Origin: Spirochaetaceae bacterium
GTDB lineage: Bacteria > Spirochaetota > Spirochaetia > Treponematales > Breznakiellaceae
Direction: 5' to 3'
Assembly (NCBI GenBank): GCA_031268255.1
Contig: JAIRXO010000296.1
Span: 1 to 5,661, forward strand
Length of the DNA stretch: 5,661 nucleotides
Under the pieces are notes generated by a model. That model did no database searches, was not told the DNA's origin, and saw only the letters and a list, made by a program, of their open reading frames with translations. Positions 1 to 5,619 of this stretch are shown here, one piece after another (positions within the stretch are counted from its first letter, which is position 1; every line of letters begins with the position of its first letter). The translations under genes and the position numbers were made by a program.

Positions 1-1231
1 CAAGGAGTTCGCTGTATTCCTTGATGTCGCCCCAGGCATAGCCGACTGATTCAATCTCTTCCCGGCTTAATCCGGCGCCGGGGCAGTAGCGTATCTTAAA
101 GCGGCCTTCGCTTGAGCCGTGTATGAGGTGGGCCGCCGCGCCGAGGGAGGCGGCGAGGTCCTGGTTTTCGGCTGCGGAACGGATGATCTCGGACGCGGGT
201 CTGTAGCCGTATTTCCGTATGAGGCGGTCTATTTCCGGGTCCTCGCCGAAGCGGTCAAGGGCCGGGGCGAGTATGGTCAGTTCGCCGTTATCTGCCATGG
301 CCATGCGGGTGCGGTATATGGCCTTGTTTCCCAGCCAGGTGCTTTTGTATTCCTGGGGGTCAAGAAAGACTACTGCCCTGTGTATGGGTTTTTCCAGAAT
401 TTCAATATTTATGGACCGGGACAGTTTCGCGGCTTCCTCAAAACAGTCTCTGCCGAAGCCCACAAAGAAGCCCCGCAGGGCAAGAGAGCCGGGTGTTCTG
501 CCTGAGGCCCTGGCTTCCTGGGGGGAGCGCGGTCCCAGCACGGTAAGGGCGTGAAGCACCGGGGGGAGCAGGTGTTCGAAGCGTCTGTAGGCTTCGTCGA
601 GCAGGGCGCGTACCGGCGTGTCAATGTGTCCCATGAGATGTTCGAGTCCGTAGGATGCGCCGAGAAAGTGGCTTTTGTGTATGGTTTCGGCCCCGCCTGA
701 GCCGATGAAAATATTTTTTAAATGGCCGGCCATGCCCATTACTTCATGGGGAACTACCTGCCCCAGCGATATGATAAGGGAATAGCTTCCGTCCCGGAGG
801 CATTTGTTGACCTGTGCCGGCCAGTCCATGGAAAAGGCGGCAGAGGATGAACCAAAGACCTGCTCTACCCATGAGGCGTCGAGTCTGCCCAGTTCCACCA
901 CATCATTACGCCAGTCGTGGGCCTTGAAAAGGGAACGGGGTGTATTGGGGAACATCATCCTGATTTCCCCGTCCCCCATGGGCCGGTGGGTTCCCAGGGC
1001 GGGCATCACCGCGCCTACCCTGTTACGGTCCAGTGCGAGGAGTTCGCGCACCGCTATATCGCAGAGCTGGCCGGCGCGGGAGTGGAGCCTTGTGCTGTCA
1101 GGGGGCAGTATCAGTACCGGGCGGGGGTCCCCCACATCCTTGAGGGCTGTGGCAAGGGCTTCGGAAAAAAGCCCGTCAAGCTCCCCGTCGGAAATATCAA
1201 ATGATGCTCCTCCCTTTGCGACATAGTTCAT
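1..1231 (-). CDS. LarA-family (DUF2088) nickel-pincer 2-hydroxyacid racemase/epimerase-like protein, 3' end cut by window edge
   Basis: The minus-strand frame from the ATG at 1231 stays open to base 1, giving 410 residues. LarA proteins are usually about 420-430 residues, so only a short C-terminal piece is missing. Seen: a D-S-T-R motif (D45, R48), GTHRP (H82), an H162/K172 pair in HEVMG...GHLKN, and H188 in HKSH. The gaps H162-K172 (10) and K172-H188 (16) equal those of Lactobacillus plantarum LarA H174-K184-H200. In LarA, K184 carries the pyridinium-thioamide nickel pincer, H200 binds nickel, and H108/H174 are the acid-base pair. The protein is therefore predicted to be a cytoplasmic, cofactor-loaded enzyme that racemises or epimerises an alpha-hydroxyacid. 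The substrate (lactate, malate, a sugar acid or another) cannot be read from sequence. The gene starts three bases after the pfk stop, so it is probably cotranscribed. AGGAG at 1251-1247 is 15 bases from the ATG, which is long, so translational coupling is plausible. The maturation genes larB/C/E are not in this window. Confidence 0.87.
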   Translation of the reverse strand, partial: MNYVAKGGASFDISDGELDGLFSEALATALKDVGDPRPVLILPPDSTRLHSRAGQLCDIAVRELLALDRNRVGAVMPALGTHRPMGDGEIRMMFPNTPRSLFKAHDWRNDVVELGRLDASWVEQVFGSSSAAFSMDWPAQVNKCLRDGSYSLIISLGQVVPHEVMGMAGHLKNIFIGSGGAETIHKSHFLGASYGLEHLMGHIDTPVRALLDEAYRRFEHLLPPVLHALTVLGPRSPQEARASGRTPGSLALRGFFVGFGRDCFEEAAKLSRSINIEILEKPIHRAVVFLDPQEYKSTWLGNKAIYRTRMAMADNGELTILAPALDRFGEDPEIDRLIRKYGYRPASEIIRSAAENQDLAASLGAAAHLIHGSSEGRFKIRYCPGAGLSREEIESVGYAWGDIKEYSELL

Positions 1232-1234
1232 ACC

Positions 1235-2602
1235 TTATGAATTGTTCTCCTCTGAAAAATGCGCGAAGTTCGCGCCCCGGTCATCGTTGATCATCAGTAT
1301 GGGCTGGTTCGTGGCGTCAAGGGTATCCCTCCAGAGGCTGCCTTCGGGGTCCACATGGTTACGTTGGGAAACGGCAGCTTTCATCGGGATATGGACAAAT
1401 TCATTATTGATAAGTCCTATGATGACTTTTGTCTTGCCTGCCATGGCGGCATGGGCCGCGGCGTTGCCCAGCCTTTCGCAGTAGATTGAATCAACCGGCG
1501 CCGCCGGCGCTGAACGGATTACATAGCTGGGGTCAATGTATTTAAGGTTAATCTCCCGGCCCTTGGTCTTAAAGTATTCCTCTATACAGTCCCTGAGATA
1601 CCTGCCGACATCTTCCATCTTGAGGTTTCCTGATTCGTCTTTTTTGACTTCCTTGACCAGTTTGTCCTGCATGGCGCCCTCGGCGATAATAATGACCGCG
1701 TGGTGACGCCGCATCAGGCGGCTTTCCAGATGACGGAGAAAACCGTTGGGGCCTTCGAGGTCAAAGGGAACTTCGGGTATGAGGCAGAAGTTTACCTCGT
1801 GGCTCGCAAGCGCCGTATGGGCGGCGATAAAGCCTGATTCGCGGCCCATGAGTTTAACCAGGCCTATGCCGTTAATCTGGGAATGGGCCTCCATGTGGGC
1901 GGCGGTAACTACTTCGACGGCCTTGGTTACCGCCGTATCAAACCCAAAAGAACGTTCTATAAAGGAAAAGTCATTGTCAACGGTTTTGGGAATTCCTATA
2001 ACGGCTATCTTGAGGTGACGCCTGGTAATCTCCTCGGCAATGTCCAGCGCGCCCCGCTGGGTTCCGTCGCCGCCTATGCAGAAGAACAGGTTGAGGTTAA
2101 GCCTTTCCATGGAATCAACGATCTCGGTTACCTGTTTGCCGCCTCCCCTGGCGCTTCCCAGGACGGTTCCCCCTATTTTGTGAATATCGTCAACAACCTC
2201 GGGGGTAAGTTCCTTGGTGTCAAAGCCATATTCGGGAATGAGGCCCTTGTAGCCGTACCGTATGCCCGAAATCCGCCTCACCCCGTAACGGTACCAGAGG
2301 CAGCGCACTATGGCCCTGATAACGTCATTAAGCCCCGGACAGAGCCCGCCGCAGCTTACTATGCCGGCATGAACATGCTGGGGCGAGAAATAGAGCATCT
2401 CCCGGGGTCCGGCACATTCAAGAACCTGTGATTTTTCGATAGACTCCTGCGCGCCCGGCGTAACATCAACATCGATCCTGACAAATTTGTCATCCGTAAC
2501 ATAATTGGCAATAAAATCACCCTGAACTTTGGACAAATGTATAGGCGATTTAATACTTCGCTTTCCAAGTTCTTCTATAGAAAAATCAAATTCAGCAGCC
2601 AT
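1235..2602 (-). CDS. pfk: ATP-type 6-phosphofructokinase, trypanosome/plant/spirochaete clade
   Basis: This 455-residue cytoplasmic enzyme should phosphorylate fructose 6-phosphate to fructose 1,6-bisphosphate, the committed step of glycolysis. Seen in order: GGLCPG (85-90, nucleotide loop), GGDGT (177-181), PKTVDND (205-211, catalytic Asp209 by analogy to E. coli Asp127), MGRESG (252-257, substrate binding), AEG (308-310) and YIDPSYVIR (355-363). The [10 protein letters not shown] and PKTVDND segments closely resemble Trypanosoma PFK. Gly180 replaces the Asp that marks PPi-dependent enzymes, pointing to ATP. Lys206 is the residue typical of the PPi-type lineage, a mixture known from ATP-using trypanosome and plant PFKs. 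An ATG at 2650 would add 16 residues, but 2602 is preferred: it has a strong Shine-Dalgarno five bases upstream, and 2650 coincides with the predicted transcription start. The gene is first of a likely operon with the LarA-like gene. The phosphoryl donor is inferred, not proven. Confidence 0.93.
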   Translation of the reverse strand: MAAEFDFSIEELGKRSIKSPIHLSKVQGDFIANYVTDDKFVRIDVDVTPGAQESIEKSQVLECAGPREMLYFSPQHVHAGIVSCGGLCPGLNDVIRAIVRCLWYRYGVRRISGIRYGYKGLIPEYGFDTKELTPEVVDDIHKIGGTVLGSARGGGKQVTEIVDSMERLNLNLFFCIGGDGTQRGALDIAEEITRRHLKIAVIGIPKTVDNDFSFIERSFGFDTAVTKAVEVVTAAHMEAHSQINGIGLVKLMGRESGFIAAHTALASHEVNFCLIPEVPFDLEGPNGFLRHLESRLMRRHHAVIIIAEGAMQDKLVKEVKKDESGNLKMEDVGRYLRDCIEEYFKTKGREINLKYIDPSYVIRSAPAAPVDSIYCERLGNAAAHAAMAGKTKVIIGLINNEFVHIPMKAAVSQRNHVDPEGSLWRDTLDATNQPILMINDDRGANFAHFSEENNS

Positions 2603-2607
2603 GGGCT

Positions 2608-2614
2608 CTCCCCT
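2608..2614 (-). promoter_or_regulatory. Ribosome binding site deciding the pfk start
   Basis: On the minus strand AGGGGAG lies five bases before the ATG at 2602. It is the strongest Shine-Dalgarno match near the 5' end of pfk, and it argues against the in-frame ATG at 2650, which has no such site. Confidence 0.75.
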
Positions 2615-2658
2615 GGCCTGAAAGCACGATAAAATCCCGCTCCAGACCATATTGTGTA

Positions 2659-2687
2659 AGTATATATCTCAAGGGGAAGTGTTTCAA
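2659..2687 (-). promoter_or_regulatory. Sigma70-like promoter of the pfk/LarA-like operon
   Basis: On the minus strand TTGAAA (2687-2682) is followed by exactly 17 bases and TATACT (2664-2659). Transcription should start near 2652, leaving a leader of about 50 bases before the pfk ATG at 2602. Box matches and spacing are good; the promoter has not been tested. Confidence 0.65.
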
Positions 2688-2721
2688 TGCGCGCGAAACA
2701 CGGAAATAGTAAACTATACCC

Positions 2722-2734
2722 CCGCCGCGGGCGG
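2722..2734. repeat. Short GC-rich inverted repeat between divergent promoters
   Basis: CCGCC, loop GCG, then GGCGG makes a perfect 5-bp-arm inverted repeat. It sits between the pfk promoter (left-facing) and the NifU-domain gene promoter (right-facing). It could be a regulator site, but the arms are short and GC-rich, so chance is possible. Confidence 0.3.
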
Positions 2735-2737
2735 CTG

Positions 2738-2766
2738 TTGTATAAAGAACCGGTTTTTGGTATATT
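2738..2766 (+). promoter_or_regulatory. Sigma70-like promoter of the NifU-domain gene
   Basis: TTGTAT (2738-2743), a 17-base spacer and TATATT (2761-2766) form a plausible promoter ending 20 bases before the ATG at 2787. Transcription would begin around 2773, close to the Shine-Dalgarno AGGAG at 2776-2780, so the leader would be very short. Confidence 0.5.
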
Positions 2767-2786
2767 TAAGGTACTAGGAGTGAATC

Positions 2787-3011
2787 ATGCTCGAAGAACA
2801 GGTTAAAACCGCACTGGAGAATGTACGGCCCAGCCTTCAGGCTGACGGGGGCGATGTTGAATTTGTGTCTGTTGCCGATGACGGCACGGTATCGGTCAAG
2901 CTGACCGGCGCCTGCGGCGGCTGCCCCATGGCCCAGATGACCCTTAAACAGGGCATAGAATCCTACCTTAAACAGGAAATCCCCGAGGTAAGCGCCGTAG
3001 TGGGGGTCTAG
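2787..3011 (+). CDS. nfu: NifU C-terminal-domain (Nfu-type) iron-sulfur cluster carrier
   Basis: A small cytoplasmic protein of 74 residues consisting only of the NifU C-terminal domain. The family is known to assemble or carry a [4Fe-4S] cluster, held between two monomers by a CxxC pair, and deliver it to apo-proteins. Seen: the family's opening helix with RPSLQADGGDVE (14-25), and GACGGCPMAQ (41-50) with Cys43 and Cys46, followed by a helix typical of the domain. The length is complete for a stand-alone Nfu protein; the N-terminal IscU-like and central domains of full NifU are absent. AGGAG at 2776-2780, six bases from the ATG, supports the start. It is transcribed away from pfk and ends before a terminator hairpin at 3034-3060, so it is probably a single-gene unit with possible read-through into the MarC gene. 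Confidence 0.93.
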   Translation: MLEEQVKTALENVRPSLQADGGDVEFVSVADDGTVSVKLTGACGGCPMAQMTLKQGIESYLKQEIPEVSAVVGV

Positions 3012-3033
3012 TTCCCCCAGGGCGTCAAAGGCC

Positions 3034-3060
3034 GGGCTGTCAAACAGCCCTTCCCTTTTG
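3034..3060 (+). terminator. Intrinsic terminator after the NifU-domain gene
   Basis: GGGCTGT (3034-3040), loop CAA, then ACAGCCC (3044-3050) makes a perfect 7-bp stem, followed by a T-rich tract interrupted by CCC (3051-3060). It lies 23 bases after the stop codon. The imperfect T-tract may make it leaky, which matters because no clear promoter is seen between it and the MarC gene. Confidence 0.7.
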
Positions 3061-3077
3061 CCGGGGTAAATGTTTTT

Positions 3078-3719
3078 ATGGCCGCTGATTTTCTTCGTAT
3101 ACTTTTTACCGTTCTCCTCGTAATGGACCCTATAGGAATGGTTCCCCAGTTTCTTGCCATTACTTCCCGCTATGACGATGCGGCCAGGCGGCGTATCATT
3201 GTCAAGGCCCTGCTTGCCGCCGGTTTTGTGCTTCTTGTTTTTCTTCTGGCGGGAAAGATACTGCTTGATTTTTTTGGCATCATGCCGGGGGCTTTTTATA
3301 TCTCAGGGGGCATACTGTTCTTTCTTATTGCCTTTGAGATGATTTATTCGCGGCCCGGAACCCGTTCTGTTCCTTCGGATGAGGCCCATGCGTCCGGGCC
3401 GCTTGAGAATTCGGGCGTTTCGGTTGCTGTTTTTCCCCTGGCCATACCGCTTATCGCCGGGCCGGGGATACTGACGGTAATTATTATGTTTATTACCGGC
3501 GGCAAAAGCTGGCTGTATTCCTTTTCGCTGCTTTTTCCCGCCATTCTCATAAGCCTCGCCGTAACCTTTGTTATTCTCAGGTGCAGCAGCCTGCTGCTCA
3601 GTTTTCTCGGCGCCATGGGTATTTTCATCATGGAAAAAATCATGGGCCTTATTCTCGCGGGCTTCGCGGTTCAATTTATCTATAACGGCCTCACGGAACT
3701 GGGCATCATAGGCCGCTAA
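3078..3719 (+). CDS. MarC family integral membrane protein
   Basis: A 213-residue inner-membrane protein of the MarC family. Members have about 200 residues and six predicted helices; their transported substrate is not firmly established, and the old link to multiple antibiotic resistance has been questioned. Seen: the family signatures MDPIGMVP (16-23) in or after the first helix and PLAIPLIAGPGIL (120-132). Hydrophobic segments fall near 5-25, 42-65, 70-89, 115-139, 144-168 and 172-204. A polar loop at 91-112 separates the two halves, each holding a related Pro/Gly motif, as is usual in this family. The ATG at 3078 is chosen because it places the first helix correctly and no other in-frame start is nearby, but it has only a weak GGGG at 3063-3066, 11 bases away. 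It follows the NifU-domain gene terminator and converges with the HigA-like gene. Confidence 0.92.
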   Translation: MAADFLRILFTVLLVMDPIGMVPQFLAITSRYDDAARRRIIVKALLAAGFVLLVFLLAGKILLDFFGIMPGAFYISGGILFFLIAFEMIYSRPGTRSVPSDEAHASGPLENSGVSVAVFPLAIPLIAGPGILTVIIMFITGGKSWLYSFSLLFPAILISLAVTFVILRCSSLLLSFLGAMGIFIMEKIMGLILAGFAVQFIYNGLTELGIIGR

Positions 3720-3722
3720 ACG

Positions 3723-3750
3723 AAAAGGGATACAGGCGGTCCTGTATCCC
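3723..3750 (-). terminator. Intrinsic terminator between convergent genes, oriented for the HigA-like gene
   Basis: GGGATACAGG (3727-3736), loop CGGT, then CCTGTATCCC (3741-3750) is a perfect 10-bp stem. Read on the minus strand it is followed by TTTTCGTTT, a good U-tract, so it should end the HigA-like transcript, whose stop is at 3790. On the plus strand the flank is CATATAAAAA, so it would act only weakly for the MarC gene, though the hairpin may still protect that mRNA's 3' end. Confidence 0.75.
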
Positions 3751-3789
3751 CATATAAAAAGCCCTAAAAACCCGGCAGGGTCTTTGAGC

Positions 3790-4212
3790 TTATTTGCCCG
3801 CCGCCTTCCTGCCGCCTGAGGATTTTGCCTTTGCCGGTTTCCTGATCGGTTTGGCCCGGTTTGCCGGACGGCCCCGCCTGAAGGTAATGATCTGGGCATT
3901 CCCTTTCGGTTTTTGCGCCTTTTTGATGTCTTTCAGCGCCGATAAGAGTTTTGAATCCCTGGCTGCCTGGGCAAGATCGTGGGTGGTCTGAAGTTCAACC
4001 CAGAATTCGGCTGTGTTGCCGAAAAACTTGGCGAGCCGCAGGGCAACAGGAATGGATATTTTCTGCTTGTTATTCACAATGTTATTTAACTGGGCAGAAC
4101 TGATGCCGATTTCTTTGGCGACCTTGGAGATCGTAAGCTGATAGGCTGCGAGAAATTCATTTTTTAATACTTCTCCGGGAACTTTGGTTTGCTTTGTCGT
4201 TTGCTTTGTCAT
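3790..4212 (-). CDS. higA: HigA-like XRE-family antitoxin/regulator with basic AT-hook-like tail, no toxin partner
   Basis: A 140-residue DNA-binding protein. Residues 12-85 match the HigA/VapA antitoxin layout: PGEVLKNEFLAAYQLTISKVAKEIG, recognition helix ISSAQLNNIVNNKQ (37-50), then ALRLAKFFGNTAEFWVELQ (57-75), the hallmark of the family. HigA proteins normally pair with the mRNA-cutting toxin HigB, usually encoded just upstream, and repress their own promoter. Here no toxin frame is seen on either side: upstream is 182 bases of AT-rich DNA, downstream a terminator and the MarC gene. Typical HigA proteins have about 90-110 residues; the extra C-terminus (about 98-140) is rich in Lys, Arg, Ala, Pro and Gly and contains RGRP (113-116), the AT-hook core. 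The Shine-Dalgarno AAGGAG (4223-4218), five bases from the ATG, fixes the start. It is likely an orphan autoregulated regulator; an unlinked toxin cannot be excluded. Confidence 0.85.
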   Translation of the reverse strand: MTKQTTKQTKVPGEVLKNEFLAAYQLTISKVAKEIGISSAQLNNIVNNKQKISIPVALRLAKFFGNTAEFWVELQTTHDLAQAARDSKLLSALKDIKKAQKPKGNAQIITFRRGRPANRAKPIRKPAKAKSSGGRKAAGK

Positions 4213-4239
4213 GAATGCTCCTTCAATATAATATAACTA

Positions 4240-4264
4240 AATAGTAAAAATTAATGAAACTATT
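4240..4264. repeat. Inverted repeat over the higA-like promoter, candidate operator
   Basis: AATAGT (4240-4245) and ACTATT (4259-4264) are perfect 6-base inverted arms with 13 bases between, so their centres are 19 bases apart, about two helical turns. One arm overlaps the -10 box and the other touches the -35 box. HigA proteins usually repress their own promoter through such sites, so autoregulation is inferred. The surroundings are very AT-rich, so chance matches are easier. Confidence 0.35.
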
Positions 4265-4269
4265 GTCAA
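4241..4269 (-). promoter_or_regulatory. Strong sigma70-like promoter of the HigA-like gene
   Basis: On the minus strand a perfect TTGACA (4269-4264), a 17-base spacer and TACTAT (4246-4241), five of six matches to TATAAT, form the best promoter in the window. Expected transcription start is near 4234, leaving a leader of about 20 bases that carries AAGGAG. Confidence 0.72.
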
Positions 4270-4394
4270 ATTTTTTTATTAAATTTATGGAGTATTTTAC
4301 AATAAATATATAAAAATAAGCATACAAACCCTCATTTTATCAGAATCAGTAGGAAAATACCCTGCCGGACCACATCCGCCGCGTTCCGGGCGGG

Positions 4395-5159
4395 CTACCT
4401 GACCTGCACTTCCGAGGCGCCCTGGCCTTCGCGGGTGTAGGCCCTGAGAGGGTTGCGCGGGTCAAGCAGGCGCCGGCCCCGGTGGAAAAACACATAATGA
4501 TAGGTTCCCGGCGGAAGGGGCAGTGTCAGGGTGTAGATTCCGGGCCTGGTTTCTTTAAGAACATACATGAAAGGGTCCCAGTTGTTAAAGTTCCCCCCTA
4601 CGGTGATATGTTCTCCCGGAGGCGCGGCATAGCTAAAGGTGAAACTTCCCGCCTGACTGGGGTCAAAAACAGGCGCTTCGGGCCGGGTTTCCGGCAGGCT
4701 GATAACCGACTGGGTAATGCCGGTTTTTTGGTCGATTCGGGACCGGGGATTGGCCGGATCAGTGGTCCAAAGACCGTCTATGACCAGGCGGTAGTAAAGT
4801 TCCCCTATTCCCTCAGGAAAGGTATATACATGAAACAGGATTCCCGAATCCTGCTGAACCACCCTGAGTACGGGGGGAAGGCCCTGTTCATCATTTCTTC
4901 TTGAAGGAACGGGCTCCTCGCCTGAAATAATGAGCTTTCTAAACCAGTAAATCCGTCCATAGCCCTCGTGGGCAAAGGCTATGCCTACCCTCCTGTAGCT
5001 TGAAGGCTGGGTAAAAATCACCGCGTCTTCGTAAATTTCCGGGACTCCCGGTTCGGGAATTGACAGGAGATGATCAATAAATTGATAAGATTCCATATCT
5101 ACCGCACTGGTATTGCCGATAATAAGCAGTAGAAGCGCCAGAATCGTCAAGTTCTTCAT
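4395..5159 (-). CDS. Secreted/periplasmic protein with two E-set (CBM48/AMPK glycogen-binding-like) domains
   Basis: A 254-residue protein starting at the ATG at 5159. An upstream in-frame ATG at 5336 is rejected, since this start gives a classic signal peptide (MKN, a Leu/Ile core, cleavage after NTSA near residue 19) and the longer frame would run through the divergent gene. There is no lipobox Cys. Residues 171-240 resemble an E-set glycogen-binding domain: FTFSYAAP, VGGNFNNWDP (187-196), then GIYTLTLPLPPGTYHYVFF and LLDPRNP. Residues about 52-155 look like a second, diverged copy (ILFHVYTFPEGIGELYYRLVIDG then TTDPANP). This family binds alpha-glucans in glycogen-branching enzymes and AMPK; no catalytic domain is present, so a binding or structural role in the periplasm is inferred. 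Its ribosome site is weak (AAAG a few bases before the ATG). It is separated from the divergent gene by only 40 bases. Confidence 0.82.
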   Translation of the reverse strand: MKNLTILALLLLIIGNTSAVDMESYQFIDHLLSIPEPGVPEIYEDAVIFTQPSSYRRVGIAFAHEGYGRIYWFRKLIISGEEPVPSRRNDEQGLPPVLRVVQQDSGILFHVYTFPEGIGELYYRLVIDGLWTTDPANPRSRIDQKTGITQSVISLPETRPEAPVFDPSQAGSFTFSYAAPPGEHITVGGNFNNWDPFMYVLKETRPGIYTLTLPLPPGTYHYVFFHRGRRLLDPRNPLRAYTREGQGASEVQVR

Positions 5160-5199
5160 GTTCTTTACAATTATCGGCTGATGCTTCAATATCTTAATT

Positions 5200-5619
5200 A
5201 TGCCGTCAAGAAAGCAGCTTGAAGAATTTATCACCTCTTTTAACGCCATAGCCAATGAAGCTGTGCTTATGGCGGAACGGCATCTTCCCCTCAATACGCC
5301 GGAGCTTCCCGGCCAACCCTCGTCCAATGACGCCAAGCCGGATAATGCTCCCGAAAGCGGCGTTCAGGGCGGCCCGGAAGGGGACGACCTTGATTTTGGC
5401 GCTTTTCTTGATACCATACCCGATGATCTTTCCGTTCCCGAGGGGGACGGCATACCCGAGGACCTTTTAAGCGGCTTTGCCGATGAGATTGAAAGGGGCC
5501 GCGCCGGTACAGACGCGGATATTCCACCCTCAGACAGCGCGGACCTTGACGACAATTCATTTCAAGTTCGTGAATTTCGATTAGTTTACCTCAAGATGGT
5601 CATTTTGATGGATGGATGA
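5200..5619 (+). CDS. Acidic low-complexity protein of unknown function, C-terminus probably replaced or truncated
   Basis: I do not recognise this 139-residue protein. Residues 1-32 form an amphipathic, helix-like segment (KQLEEFITSFNAIANEAVLMAERHLP without gaps or signal peptide). Residues 33-118 are Pro/Asp/Glu/Gly-rich and probably disordered, with two related short motifs, IPDDL (73-77) and IPEDLL (85-90), around LDFGAFLD. The style is like N-terminal parts of larger treponemal proteins, so it may be the head of a longer gene; this is impression only. From about residue 119 the protein becomes basic and hydrophobic (VREFRLVYLKMVILM) and the DNA drops from about 59% to 36% GC, suggesting the original 3' part was lost. 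The frame ends at TGA inside a triple GATG repeat. The ATG at 5200 has no clear Shine-Dalgarno; no other in-frame start exists before an upstream stop at 5179. Confidence 0.6.
   Translation: MPSRKQLEEFITSFNAIANEAVLMAERHLPLNTPELPGQPSSNDAKPDNAPESGVQGGPEGDDLDFGAFLDTIPDDLSVPEGDGIPEDLLSGFADEIERGRAGTDADIPPSDSADLDDNSFQVREFRLVYLKMVILMDG
5607..5618 (+). repeat. Three tandem GATG units at the 3' end of the acidic gene
   Basis: GATG occurs three times in a row, and the TGA stop of the preceding gene overlaps the last unit. A tetranucleotide run can slip and change the frame; with only three units any effect would be small. Confidence 0.45.

Noticed and set aside
119..554. Two plus-strand open frames near the left edge
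   Set aside because: Both are antisense to the LarA-like gene, whose catalytic motifs and spacing are conserved.
1883..2431. A 182-codon open frame on the plus strand, antisense to pfk
   Set aside because: It lies wholly inside a well-supported gene, has no ribosome site or recognisable domain, and is explained by the codon bias of pfk.
2603..2650. N-terminal extension of pfk from the ATG at 2650
   Set aside because: The predicted transcription start is at about 2652, no ribosome site precedes 2650, and the ATG at 2602 has a strong one.
3303..3899. A 198-codon minus-strand frame across the MarC gene
   Set aside because: It is antisense to a clear membrane protein, crosses the terminator hairpin and the end of the HigA-like gene, and its composition is that of a mirror frame.
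4340..4394. Possible terminator hairpin after the E-set gene (CCGCC...GGCGG)
   Set aside because: The stem is 5 bp with an 8-base loop and no T-tract follows on the minus strand.
4482..4904. A 140-codon plus-strand frame
   Set aside because: It is antisense to the E-set protein and has no coding signature.
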